A stretch of 64,000 bases of DNA, from positions 13,528,120 through 13,592,119 of the forward strand of contig CP053149.1 of NCBI GenBank assembly GCA_014607495.2, read 5' to 3'. Both the position numbers and the translations under genes were made by a program. Source of the DNA: Carposina sasakii. Its lineage: Eukaryota > Arthropoda > Insecta > Lepidoptera > Carposinidae. Below, piece by piece: positions 32,271 through 43,559 of this stretch. The notes beneath the pieces were generated by a model. The model worked only from the letters and a program-made list of their open reading frames with translations, made no database searches and had not been told where the DNA came from. Each line of letters opens with the position of its first letter. Position 1 is the first letter of the stretch.

Positions 32271-33035
32271 TATAGCTATAATAAGCTTGCTGTACCTACC
32301 TACCATCCAAATGAAAACATATTAAAATTAACAATAAATGTTAAGATAAAAACTAATTTATCGCATTAGGGTAACCTGTAATGATAAACATTAGTTATAT
32401 GTGTGTAAATAAATAAATAAATATCTAGTATTTTTAGTTTTTAGCCAAAATTCACTTTATATTCACATCATGAAAAATGGGCTCCAGTTATTTAACGGGA
32501 GGAAACTTACCCCATTGTTTAGGGCGCTACCTGCTATCACACTACAGTTAGTCTATTTCACGAGGTTAATTTAGTTATGTGTAAATGGTTAATCAGAAAC
32601 ATCCGAACCTCATGTCAGATACAGCCAATTTCAATAACGATGTTGAGAGATTGTTCGCATTTTTCAGTTTTATTCTAAAAATATTTAATTAAAAAATTCA
32701 ACTTTAGATTTAAAAATCAGAGATTCTTATTGATATCTTGTATTAAAATTGGCCATTAGTCAGTTAGGGAAAAAGACAGATTGCATATTTTGTTTATACT
32801 ACAGCGACGACCAAGATATATTTTACCTAGCAAATTGCTTGAAAAAATGTTCCTTATCCCTGCTAGTGAGTGACCCCAAAGCTCCAGTTTGCTATAGCTA
32901 ATATGTATCATTACGATGGACCACGACATTTATTTTACGGCATCCGGCCATAAAAGTGATCCACTGCTTGCAGAATGCAGTAGAGGTCGAGAGACTGCGG
33001 ATATCATGGGACTGGAAATAACAACTTAGGGTAAT
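32270..33035. other. AT-rich non-coding stretch
   Basis: No gene or clear repeat is seen. There is a short AAATAAATAAATAAATA microsatellite at about 32406-32424. Confidence 0.55.
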
Positions 33036-33039
33036 ACAC

Positions 33040-33262
33040 ATACATAGATACTGTGATCCCGAAATGGGGTAGTATCACAAGGGAGATCTCATAGCCACAT
33101 TTAAACAGCGAAGACAGATTTAAATTTAATAAAATCAGTGACAAGTTGCTAGCTTATCGCCTGAAAGAATGCCAGAGTTCCTTAGCCGACTCTTACGACA
33201 TGCAAGGAAGGAGATGCTGCTGATGTATTATAATGAAGTCCCGTATCAGCACGGGAATTAAG
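33040..33262 (-). repeat. Longest copy of 'gaaatggggt' interspersed repeat
   Basis: CTGTGATCCCGAAATGGGG is followed by TAGTATCACAAGGGAGATC, AGTGACAAGTTGCTAGCTTA, AAGGAAGGAGATGCTGCTGA and TATCAGCACGGGAATT. The same order is found at 49123-49290 (AGTGACAAGTTTCTAGCTCA, GAAGATGCAGTTGATATAT, CATCAGCACAGGAAAACG). It is probably the 3' part of a LINE- or SINE-type element; shorter pieces are at 22862, 24455, 41606 and 50545. Confidence 0.6.
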
Positions 33263-33800
33263 TGCAAATCTACATAAAATTACATAGAAGATCCGACAAA
33301 GTATTAATAAAATACCTACCTATACATTGAACTGATGACGATAATTATGAAGTATACCTTAAAGGAAATAGAGCCAAAACCTATTTATGGGTTCCAAATT
33401 TCTAATTGAAAACATTTTTTTCGCAAAATATTCTTAAGTATACTCGTAGCTACGCAAACGCCATTCTTTTCTACACTATTTACTTAATTAAATATATTTA
33501 GGTACTTCTAACGATTTGTTGCGCAAAATGTGTCTATTCTAGTTTATAGAACCCCACGTTTCTTGCCCACTGGCCAGACCCCACGGAAGTGATAAAGCTT
33601 TTTGGCTAAAAAAGCATTCGGGCGGCGATGGTGCGGAAGCAAAGTGGAAATCCTCATACATATTCATACAGAGATAATCTCGAGACATCGAGGGTTATAT
33701 CTAGTGGAATGACTAAATTTTTATGTCTTTGACAATTTTTTGCGATAGTTACAGTTTTGATCTAGATTCGAAAAATAAAGCGAATACGATGTAAAGACCT
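33260..33800. other. Non-coding stretch
   Basis: No gene is seen. About 33540-33680 is GC-richer and repeat-free (ACCCCACGTTTCTTGCCCAC, GCATTCGGGCGGCGATGG) and may be a small regulatory island. Confidence 0.4.
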
Positions 33801-34020
33801 GCACCGGTATGATGAATTTGGTAAGAGCGAGATGTCTCACTTTTAAAGGTCAAATCCACAGAGCTAAGTAATAACTAGACAAGGCAAATGTTTCTACTTG
33901 GTGTGTAAAAAGGGATGGGAAACCACTTCTATCAGCCCTGGCTCGAGAACGTGTGTCTATTCTAATTCTTAAGTCTATTTTTTACATGGAAAGTACAACC
34001 ACTTAGTTTATCTAGTTACT

Positions 34021-34160
34021 AGTGGAATCCCGTGGACTACAGATCGAAATTATGATAAAAACATTTTATAAAAAGTAGCCTATATGTTAAGTATATTCCT
34101 AACTATCGGTTGTTCCTGAGATTAGGTGCACAAACGCACAGACATGAATTTCTAAACTTA
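34021..34160 (+). repeat. Degraded 'CGTGGACTACAG' family member
   Basis: AGTGGAATCCCGTGGACTAC, a GATAAAAACATTTTATAAAAAG block, AGCCTATATGTTAAG and GCACAAACGCACAGAC follow the order of the 12.3- and 57.6-kb copies but are more diverged. Confidence 0.6.
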
Positions 34161-34189
34161 GTGTGCAGTCTCCGTAGGTACAGGTTTTT

Positions 34190-34760
34190 GATTCCCGTTA
34201 CCTTCCCGTAGGAATTTTGGGAAATCCATTCTTAAGTCCCTAATCCTTAGCTTATACAGCCGTAAAAATTTGGAATTCCCGTTTGTCCCCTTCCCGTGGG
34301 AATTTCGGGAAATCCATTCTTAGCGCTCCCTCGCAGTCCCTAATGAACGTACAGGCATATGTATCGCGCTTGTCGTAAAAAAATGAATTCCCGTTTGTCC
34401 CCTTCTCGTGGGAGTTTCAATCCGTTCCTAGTACTTCCTCGGGGTCCCAAATAAACAAATATGCCCAACTTCAGATTCAAATGTGACCGTTTTCGTAAAA
34501 AATAATTAATTCCCGTTGGCCCCCTTCCCGTGGGAATTTCGGGAAATTCGTCCTTAGTGCTTCCTCGCAGTCCCTAATGTGCCCAATTTCTTCATATGTA
34601 TAGCGGTTTTCGTAAAAATTATGAATTCACGTTTGTCCCCTTCCCGTGGGAATTTATCCATTTTTAGTCCTCCCTCGCTGTCCCCTGAACATATATGCCC
34701 GATTTCAGCTTCTAGTGGTTTTCGTAAAAAATTATTCCCGTTTGTCGCCTTCCCGTGGGA
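34190..34760 (+). repeat. Six-unit tandem array, period about 110 bp
   Basis: The landmark CCTTCCCGTGGGAATTTCGGG, or a variant, occurs at 34201, 34289, 34401, 34523, 34639 and 34748, giving spacings of 88, 112, 122, 116 and 109. Each unit also has AATTCCCGTTTGTC before the landmark, and usually CCTCGCAGTCCCTAAT and a GTAAAAA run after it. TTCCCGTGGGAA is itself a 12-bp palindrome. Open frames on the plus strand arise from the array. Confidence 0.85.
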
Positions 34761-34769
34761 ATATGGAAA

Positions 34770-34900
34770 TTCTTAAGCCTATGTCCAGGTCCTATAAGGA
34801 TTCTAACGGTGAAAGAATTTTTGAAATCGGTTTAGTAGTTTTTGAGCCTATTCATTACAACCAAACAAACAAAGTTCTCCTCTTTATAATATTAGTGTAG
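34770..34900 (+). repeat. LINE-type 3' tail after the tandem array
   Basis: CCTATGTCCAGGTCCTATAAGG, TTTTTGAAATCGGTTTAGTAG, a CAAACAAACAAAG run and CTCCTCTTTATAATATTAG are the usual order of the 3' end of the lepidopteran 'GACTTCGTCCGCG' repeats (compare 41911-42139). Confidence 0.7.
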
Positions 34901-35069
34901 ATTACTTAGTTCTGTGAATTTGACGTTTAAAAGTGAGACATATAGCTCTAAACAAATTCATCATACGGGTGCCGATGACCTGACGATGTGTAATAAACGT
35001 GGCCAGATAAGGACACCTATAACGTGATAGGTATTATATTTGAGTTTCACTAACTAGACACGCTTGCGT

Positions 35070-35190
35070 TCATTGTTTTATTCTTATTATTTATTGCACA
35101 CAAATTAAAAAATATATACATATAAATTACATACAGGACAAATGTGCTCATCTCTTCAAGAGATTTCTTCCAGCAGACCAAAAGAAGTAA
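35070..35190 (-). repeat. LINE 3' end, 'GCTGGAAGAAATCTCT...GCAATAAA' family, copy 1
   Basis: On the minus strand: CTTTTGGTCTGCTGGAAGAAATCTC, then AGAGATGAGCACATTTGTCC..., then ATTTGTGTGCAATAAATAATAAG. The same layout in plus orientation is at 52081-52195. A GCTGGAAGAGATCTCT...(poly-T)...GTGCAATAAAG string is typical of 3' UTRs of lepidopteran non-LTR elements. Confidence 0.75.
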
Positions 35191-36200
35191 AGGAACAGAA
35201 GAAAAGTAGGTAAAGGTTAACAGATGTGCACAAACACCTTACAACTAGAAACCTAACTAATAGTTATATAAATTACTAATAGTTGTTTTGTGACAAGATC
35301 AATCAAAGAGTCTTGCTTTCTGGGTTATTAATATTTTCCCGATAAAAGTAATCTTTGTACATATCCTATTTATCCTAACTATCTTTCAGATAGGTTTTAA
35401 TGCGTGATTGGGCAACTAACATTAATTTAAATAAAAGTGGCTCCTTTCAAAATTTTTGATTAGTTATCAAGTTTTGTTGATAAACCATTGCTGAAGTCCA
35501 AAGTTTAACAAACACCGTGTAACAACATAATATTTCGATCACAAAGAGCCTTATCAAATGTATCATACACATATACATATTTAAATTACAATCAATCACA
35601 AAAATGACATCATAAACGAAGAGTCTAATATAAAAGAAGTGAAACCGATGCACCGGAAGTAGGACATTGAACCAATTGAGAGACCATTGTGGCCATGGTC
35701 AATACAACTACTATTTTAAATCGAGTGTAAATACCCACACTCGATTTAATTATTTTGGATTTTATTAACATATTCATTAAACGCATGTATTTAGAAAATC
35801 AAATTAATGTTGTTAGGCCGTCTTATTTAATTGAGCTGAACGAATGACTTCTATGTGCTGCTACTCTAGGTACACTAAATTAAATTACATTGCAAGTATC
35901 AAAATTTAGTTTTACCTATATGAGATTGTTGGGTAAATGAATACCTTGAAATCCTATGTATCCACTAAAAGAAAAACTTCAATTAAACTAAAACTAAATT
36001 ACTTATTATATATTTATTATCTACTTACTTAAGCCATGTTGAAGTAGTATCTTACAATAGGTATAGTTAATCTGAAAATTTACTTACAGTTATACACGTT
36101 GGTCGTTTGACCTGTAAAGAGAAATAACATACATTACTTTATAACACATTATACTTTTTTTAGACTATGTTTTTACTTCCACAGAGTTAACACATCAAAT
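35190..36200. other. AT-rich stretch containing a perfect hairpin
   Basis: No gene is seen. A 13-bp perfect stem (TTAAATCGAGTGT at 35716-35728 and its inverse at 35737-35749) encloses the 8-nt loop AAATACCC. No other repeat is recognised. Confidence 0.5.
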
Positions 36201-37660
36201 CACAGACAAAACAAAGGCCAGGTCCCCAATTAGAGAATAGAAAATGATTCGGTCCCGCGTATTCCCTTCCCTATAGTTATTCGGCTCGAACAATGCTGGG
36301 TGATTTTTGCCCGATCGCCCCAGCGCCATCTGGTGCTCGGAGTAAGTAATATTAGTAATTGCTTCCCAATTTGGCCGTGATTACATTGCACTGTATTAAA
36401 AGTTCGTCATTGCGGGTTCAATGGTTCAGCACGGCAGTTGATTGGGACTGGGAAATCGAAATTTTAAGTCACTCGCATAGTAAATATGTGGACAAGTTTA
36501 GTCTTGATTTCTTAATCAAGAAAGTTGTTGTTTATTTCTTTTGTACAGATACATAACGTACATTTATCGCTTGTAGAGACACCTGTTTCGTTACCTTTTA
36601 TAAACATATTACCTATTCATTCCTACTCTTCAAATCCTAAAATAGTAGCATAATTAAAATCCCAGACAAATTAATATTAAAGCTACTCAACTTAATTTGC
36701 TAGAATTACGTGCGCCTTGTCGTTTATTGGCATCCAGATATTAATATTTCGCGCCGATATCAAAAGTTCACGCTCAACTAGCCACCCCGCCCTCGGGCTG
36801 GCAATACTATACCTCGGTACCTTCCACTGCTCGCCGAACAAGCCGTTTTACTCTATAAGGCAAAGCAATAAAACTCAACCCAGACGCTCTATAAAACGGG
36901 ACAGACAATTTTCTCTCCGGACAAATTGTCACAGGTGAGACTAAAATATGCTTAAAGCATTTTTTAACATCTATTTACTGAGATCAAACGTAGCCGTAGC
37001 GACGGGCCCTCCGGGGGATCAGCTCGAATTATTCACGTGCCATAAAACCCAAATTATATAGCTAACACGTGCCGGCATGTCTGTTATTTTGCGCAAAAAA
37101 CAATCGCGGGATTTAAAACAATATTTCACTTTAACACGATTGCAAACGTACATAACAACTATGCCCAACACGTTCACACGCCAGATGGAATTAATAAGTA
37201 AACACCGCACTCGCAATGTTTTCCGGGAACACAATTAATTCGGCGTCACTAAACAAATAGCGTCATTGGGGTTTCGTATAGGCGCGCCTATTGGAGGACC
37301 TATTAAATTCAGAATGCGAGGTTAATCCCCAATTACCGCCTAGTTATCGCCGGAAGACGCGGAGATAGTTAGGGCCCGGAAAATATTCCGTTCACTAATT
37401 ATTCCGCGTAATTAAACGCGGGCATTATCGCGACGCCGCCGCCACCTGGTGGCATTGTGCGAACGTGATTTACTGCGATCCCGGCGCGGTTCCGCTGCGA
37501 TCCCATTGCGGGTGGCTACGGCTCTTTTTGCACCAATTAATTATCGAATTGCTTTTAATAATTGCAGTGAAATTAATGTGGGGGCCATCGATCGCTGCTC
37601 TCCAGGTAATTCGAACGGAGGTACTCTAGCTAGAATGCCTAATAATCGCAAGATATAGTT
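36200..37660. promoter_or_regulatory. Large GC-richer, repeat-free block, probable conserved regulatory DNA
   Basis: Three sub-blocks (about 36220-36345, 36690-37020, 37235-37660) are dense in TAATTA-type homeodomain words (CACTAATTATTCCGCGTAATTAAACG, written in parts: CACTAATTATTCC, GTAATTAAACGCG) and GC-rich linkers. AGCGCCATCTGGTGC at 36322-36336 fits the CTCF consensus with one mismatch in 14 on the minus strand. GCCACCTGGTGGC at 37441-37453 is a palindrome containing an E box and is also CTCF-like. A 14-bp palindrome ATAGGCGCGCCTAT lies at 37278-37291. No repeat interrupts 37.0-37.66 kb. This profile fits an enhancer or boundary cluster (inference). Confidence 0.4.
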
Positions 37661-37664
37661 AGTT

Positions 37665-40200
37665 ACTTTCAACGAGAATTTATAGATAGTCAAGTAGATA
37701 CCTTATATTAAATACACATTAAAACTAACGGACCATTGGAAAATCGGCCCTAAGACAATTAAATTTATAAATTCCATATACTTCATTTTCGTTAAAACTT
37801 ACATTAAATTTGTTACCTAAATACGAAAAACAATTAGAGCACAAGCCTGCGGACAGTAGGCAGGGCCGGAGTAAGATGAAAAAATAATACAACAATATGG
37901 AGCTGTGTTATCAGGCGTCCCGGGCCCGGGGCTCTTATTACGGAGCTCTCTAATTTGGTCCGGAGAAATTCCCGTTATTTCCCGGCATGGTGCGACGTCG
38001 CAGCCTACTTCTTAGGATTACTGTGCTGTGTATGTATTATACCTATACTTACCTATTCTTTAGAGTATGTACTCTTGAGTAAACTTATGGTGGAAATTTT
38101 CTTTCTGTCTAATGTAAGCAATATTATTTTGATTTTGTAGGTTAAATTGGGATAATAAGTAGCTCATGATGTGATAGAGGTTTAGTATTTGGTACTAATA
38201 TGATAAGCGTGAAAGTTTGTATAAATCGAGTAGGTTAAAGGTGTGTAATTATTTCTTACTTTTAATGTAGATAAGTTTGTGGTTTTTGTAAATAAAAATT
38301 CCATAAATTCTTCGTCTCTATAACTAAATAATGATCCCATGATACATTAAAAAAAAAACATTATAATAACTTATTACATCTAATATTATTTCCACATAAA
38401 TATTTTAGATGTTTATACCTAAGCTCATTAGCAATTCTAATTACGTACTAAATACAGATGGTAGAGTCGTTTAGTTCGGAATGTTTCCCCTGAATTCAAG
38501 TCCGGCCCTGTGATAATTAAAGGCTCGCCATCTTTAATTTTGCTGAAAAAAGTAGGAAATTATTACTTAAGCCTATTTTCGGTATATTTATTTGGATTAT
38601 AATATTTTACTTCTAGATTTTCTTGGAGAATTATTTACATAAATACATAACATAAGAATCACGCCTCTTTCCCGGAGAATTATTTGGACGTAAGTTTTGT
38701 ATGTTATGTTATGATGTTACAATACCTGTGATATAATAGTATCGCATTGATGAATTGGTACATTTACAAAAATATTTTTTGTAGATATGTACAGCTAAAA
38801 ATAAAAATAATGCTCCAAAACTAAAATCAGTACAACTTTCAGTACCTGAGCGAAATTTGTACCGCGCCAAGAATAATATTTTCGAGAAGAAAAGGCGAAT
38901 GTGAAGTATCCCGGTTGTTTCACACTAACGAGGTCAATAGTGAGGGCCCGGAGTGCGGGAGGAGGACATTTTGTTGTTACATACCTCTTTATGTATGCAA
39001 ATTACTGCACCGAGACGTTTTTGCCTGAAAACCGAGTGAAAATTCTATTTTTAAAAAGTTTTGATTTTATGATGTTTCTGTCTTTTGTTGGTTAGTACGT
39101 TTTAACTCTGCGTGACGCCTTATTCTTTCTTACTGTATTTATTTGGTTAGTGAAAATTAACACCAAATAAAATAGATTGTGTTTTAACAACTAGAAGAAA
39201 TATGAGAAATCTGTACCTTCCACACCTATTCAGCTGTCATATTTCGTTTAAAATGCAAAAAAAATCGTTCTATTTGTGAATAAAGATCTCACCAACAAAA
39301 ATGATAAAAAACCCACAACTATCCAAAACAAGTACAGTTCCCACGAAAAAACATTTAACTTCTTAACACAGGAACTCGTCATTTTCGACAAGCCGCGTCT
39401 CGAGATGGCAGCCTGTACTCGTATCGCGTATCGCCCGCACTTCGGATCTCGGTTTTCATAAAAAGAACAACGCCAAAAAACATACAAGTTCGATCAGGAC
39501 CACAGATAATGCTTTAGCTACCGTTTACGCGGCCTTTGTTCGAAACGATAATAAAAACTCAGACAAAGGAGGCATAACATGAGCCGCTGTTGCCTCGTAC
39601 TTGAGATAAAAAAATATTTCTCTGAGTTGTTTTTCTGCCGTCCCAGGCACTTGGTAAGCAATGGAATATTACATGGGAGTGAATGAAAGTAATTTGTAGA
39701 TGCTTAACAGGCAGTTCCTATTGCTCGGTTAAGATTAAAATATTTCGACTTTCAATACTTATCCTCCAAACTAAAAGACTAGATTTTATCATATTCTCAT
39801 TTGCATTCAACAGAAAGTGGTTATTATATGTTACCATCCCCTAACATAGTAATTACTAGCACTACATCACCCAAAGATCAATATAACCTGTAACAATAAA
39901 ACCTATAAAAAACAAACACCATCAAAATCTATCCGATGCCACCCAGATACATTCATTCACAAAATCTCCCAAGTTAACATAATAAAGGAACTAATAAAAC
40001 TTCTCCAGTTTATTATCAACTTTACAACGCTGTTGAATGTACAAATGAAATTAAAAACAAACCATTAAACGATTTTATACGAGAATCCCTAACAAGGACG
40101 CTTCCCTTAACCGGATCGGGAGCACACCTGGGTACTCGAATTTTGCCCCAAAAGGTCCCAAACGACAAAACTACGCACTTCCAAAGGGACGTAAGCGCAC
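37665..40200. other. Mostly AT-rich non-coding stretch
   Basis: No gene is supported. A GC patch with CGTCCCGGGCCCGGGGC lies at about 37915-37932. Complementary open frames at 39248-39487 (-) and 39276-39461 (+) overlap and lack motifs. The region 39360-39450 (GACAAGCCGCGTCTCGAGATGG) is GC-richer and may be regulatory. Confidence 0.45.
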
Positions 40201-40480
40201 ACGCGATCTTCTCTAATTCATTTCAACATTCGCTTAAAATAAGTCTCCAAATTGAGCACCCTATATGTTTCCGTTGGCAGTATTGGACATAAGTCATTCC
40301 GGAAGCAAGGAGTGCCGAGATGGTAGATTTTAAAAATGGAACGTTTGATTTGCATTTGAATAAGAGCCCCCGGCGACCCAGGTGCGCCGTACAGTCATGT
40401 CCGAATATTCCATATTTTTTTCTACATGGTCTGGAAGAGGTAGCTAAATGAATATGGATGAACATTGAACTTGTCATATG
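40200..40480. other. Repeat-free GC-richer block
   Basis: It contains TTTGATTTGCATTTGAATAAG and GCCCCCGGCGACCCAGGTGC. The ATTTGCAT octamer-type word (POU binding) next to GC-rich DNA suggests a regulatory element. The 84-codon minus-strand frame is not supported by any motif. Confidence 0.3.
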
Positions 40481-41605
40481 AACGAGTTATTCGTCCATCT
40501 AAATAAGTATTATTTGAAATAGTACCTAGCTCAATAATCGCTAAATTAATATTTTTTGCGGATCTTTTTATACGAAATGGTTTTAGTGCAGTATTTTAAT
40601 GATATTAAAAAAAAACTACATTGATTGCACTTCCTGGTCTGCAACACAACACAATTTTATGTATCAAAAAGAAAAATAAAATCCTTCAAACAAAAAATCC
40701 CTCCCTTTCATGAAGCAGCACTAATATACCTTCTTAAATTATTTTAATAGAAGCTGGATTAATATTATTCATATACACAATACTCGTACTTAGGTACCTA
40801 CTAGAACAGTAGGACAAGCACGAACTCGACAGGCACGATTTGATTAAACGATGACATTTGACAATGTAATGATTTTATTACAAACTTTTTAAAAGTTTAT
40901 GCTTGACTTACTCTCTACTGAAAACGTCTGTTAAACATTTTTGCAGCCGAGTGTACATTCATTAGGCCGTGCGCGCGTCGCAACGTGATTTTTACGCGTA
41001 TTACAATTCACACATTGGCATTACGTACGAATGGCGGGAACGAGTATATAATCTACCTTTTAATCTAGTTCAAACTAAATAAGTAACACGTATGTATCTG
41101 ATTTTGAAATGAAGCAGAAGAGTTACATGCAAAAGTTATTTATTATGTAATATTACAAAATACAATAATAAATTATGATGCTTACAAAGTCGGGAAAATA
41201 CTTGTACAGCCAAAATGGAAATTTCAGGGGGATTGTTAACCATTTGAAGAAAACTAGCGGTTTGAGGACACGAAATATGGGGCTTCTACGAGGCTCATAC
41301 CTACTACCTTCTTCTTATTATGGTACATTATTACTGTAAGTTTGCCGTCAGCATAATAGATGTTGATTTGTCCCTCGCCATTTGGGACAGTTCCTCCACA
41401 ATGAGAATTCCTGTCCTGTACCTTCCTGAATGTTTTAAAGCCAGAATTTCTTCAGTCTACCGACGCGTTTTTTCCTTCTAAGTATAATTATGCATTGAAT
41501 ATTATACATATATTGCCCATCATGATAAGTTGAAGCAGTTAATATTAACAAATCAATAGTGCCTCAATTCGTCGTACCCATATTAACGTAACTTACATTA
41601 ATACG
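40480..41605. other. Non-coding stretch
   Basis: No gene is seen. A small patch at 40940-41045 (CGTGCGCGCGTCGCAACGTG, TTACGCGTATTACAATTC) is GC-richer. The remainder is AT-rich. Confidence 0.5.
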
Positions 41606-41690
41606 ACATACATATAACCTTCACACGGTTTTGTCCCCGAAATGAGGAAGCCAGAACAGCATGGTCATAAAAGAACATCTCTGAACTGTA
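41606..41690 (-). repeat. Fragment of 'gaaatggggt' interspersed repeat
   Basis: ACATACATATAACCTTCACACG and TCCCCGAAATGAGGAAGCCAG, then ACAGCATGGTCATAAAAG. Related to 33040-33262 and 50545-50620. Confidence 0.5.
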
Positions 41691-41910
41691 ACCTACGTGT
41701 AGATTTTAAAAATAATATAAAATATAATTATTTATTACCTACATATAGCTAGATTATCAGTTTAGTCCGAAGTTTTCATTAGCCATAGAGATTTATGACT
41801 TTAAAATTTTAGCAATTTCATATCTGCACTCAGACACCGATGCAGCAATAAATATTTATTTATTAGTTTACGGCACTGCATATAAATAACGCATTGACAT
41901 TTTAATATAA

Positions 41911-42139
41911 ACTAGCAGCCGCCCACGACTTCGTCCGCGTGAGGGGGCGTTGTACCCGTGCGAAGCCGGGCAGGTTGTTGTATAGACTGTAGCCTTCCTT
42001 GGTAAATGGGCTATCTAACACTGAAAGAATTTTTCAAATCAGACCAGTAGTTCCTGAGATTAGCGCGTTCAAACAAACAAACAAACAAATAAACAAACTC
42101 TTCAGCTTTATAATATTATATTAATATATATATAGTATA
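41911..42139 (+). repeat. 'GACTTCGTCCGCGTG' family, long-tail subtype
   Basis: It begins ACTAGCAGCCGCCCACGACTT, then CGTCCGCGTGAGGGGGCG, CCCGTGCGAAGCCGGGCAGG, TAGCCTTCCTTGGTAAATGG, AATCAGACCAGTAGTTCCTGAG and ATTAGCGCGTTCAAACAAAC with an (AAAC)n run, and ends TATAATATTATATTAATATA. The tail resembles 34770-34900. This is a typical lepidopteran RTE-derived repeat. Confidence 0.8.
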
Positions 42140-42335
42140 GATAACGTTTTAAAACATAATGATATATGTAGGTACACTCACGCTAAACTATTCCGCGTAT
42201 GTAATATAGTATGTAGAAAATTCAAAATTATGAAAATGAGTGTTACAATGGCATATAATACAAACCACTCCTTTATACATTATAATTAAAATTAGTACTA
42301 AATTAAAAGCGTGTTATAGTAATAGTGGGTCTGTC

Positions 42336-42378
42336 AAGCCAAAAGGGATAATGGCCATGACTGTGTATAAGTAATTTT
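42336..42378 (-). repeat. Short fragment of the 'acgcccattatcc' repeat
   Basis: GTCAAGCCAAAAGGGATAATGG and CCATGACTGTGTATAAG resemble 10318-10405 but are diverged. Confidence 0.35.
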
Positions 42379-42669
42379 TTGACATTTCGCTACATTCCGA
42401 CACAAATCAGTTTAGCTACAAAAAGAGGCTAATTTATCATAAATTCTAACCATACGGAATTCCTTAAGTTGTAAAAAGATTATCAATGGTTTTCATCACA
42501 ACTGACGCCCTCCAAAGGGTCAATAAAAAACAATAATTGATTATGGTCTGTGGGACCGCACACAGCCGCGCTCAGACAGCGTGGCACCGAGCGAGGTTCG
42601 ACGCCTTTTGTTATATTATAATATTTAATGTGCACGTAAAAAGATAATTTTAGTGTGTATGTATATGTA

Positions 42670-42725
42670 TTTATTTGTGTATAGCCGCACTGATGGGCAT
42701 AGGCCTCCCAGCGCCCCCGTTATTC
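42670..42725 (-). repeat. Degraded LINE 3' end
   Basis: On the minus strand CGCTGGGAGGCCTATGCCCATC and AGTGCGGCT resembles the GGAGGCCTATGTCCAACAGTGGA end of the LINE at 2.6 kb. It is short and diverged. Confidence 0.4.
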
Positions 42726-42729
42726 ATAC

Positions 42730-43555
42730 TTCCATCATTTTATTTTCTATTGCCTGTCCTTGACGATCTGTTAAAGTTACTCTGCTTATAGCCCTGTCTC
42801 GCACAATGAAATCCTGCACGCTCTACCTATGCCATGGTATTTATAGTACAGTTATATTTAAGTAATTCCGACATTAGAAATAGAAAAAATAATTAAATTA
42901 GTTCTGAGTTTCACAACTTAATCAACTTTTTAATCTATAGCAGCTTTTTCTCAACATTTTTTGCCCCTAAAATAGCGAGTCGGAGAAAATTTTCTCTCAT
43001 ACCAAAAACGCAAAAAAAATTTTTCGCGACTTCGCGCAAGTATACTTTTAGGGGCAGATACTTTAAGTTTCCTCGTAACGTCAATGGGAATAGAGAACGA
43101 TATCAAGAAATTTCCTTTTAAATGCTTTATAAAATATGGAATGTTTCGTACAATCACATGAATCAAAAACTTTTATCGAGTCAAACTATTTTTACTACTT
43201 CTCGGACTATAAATCGATTATGCAAAATAAACTATACTCATATTTTATCCATAAGTTATGATGTTCTAAAAAACATACGAGTTCATCTATTTCCACGCAA
43301 ATCGGAAAGAAAAAACTCCCAACAAAAAGTGTATTCGCCTATTCTGCCGCGACAGGGCAGGCCCACACAAAGAGCTCTTGTAGTTCGCCAATAATAATAG
43401 CTAATAGTTTTCTCAGGTTCTATACAAAAATGATTTAGAGCGCTCAAAAGTCAGGCAGTAAATCAAATAGCTATCTCGGGCCAAATCGAGCGATGCTCAA
43501 TGCTATAATGACCGAAGGACACGTGCTCTCTCATTATTTGAAGTTATTACAGGTC
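42730..43555. other. AT-rich non-coding stretch
   Basis: No gene is supported. Frames at 42951-43166 (-) and 43122-43394 (+) have no motif. Confidence 0.5.
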
Positions 43556-43559
43556 CGTT

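Larger units (their letters stand above)
33801..34972. mobile_element. 1.17-kb element with 72-bp terminal inverted repeats, carrying nested repeats
   Basis: The left arm 33801-33872 (GCACCGGTATGATGAATTTG to CTAAGTAAT) is the reverse complement of the right arm 34901-34972 with about 8 mismatches in 72. Between them lie an apparently unique 140-bp stretch, a degraded 'CGTGGACTACAG' repeat (34021-34160), a tandem array (34190-34760) and a LINE-like tail (34770-34900) ending TATAATATTAGTGTAG directly at the right arm. The arms most simply mark a foldback or MITE element that was later invaded. No clear target-site duplication and no coding capacity. Confidence 0.75.
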
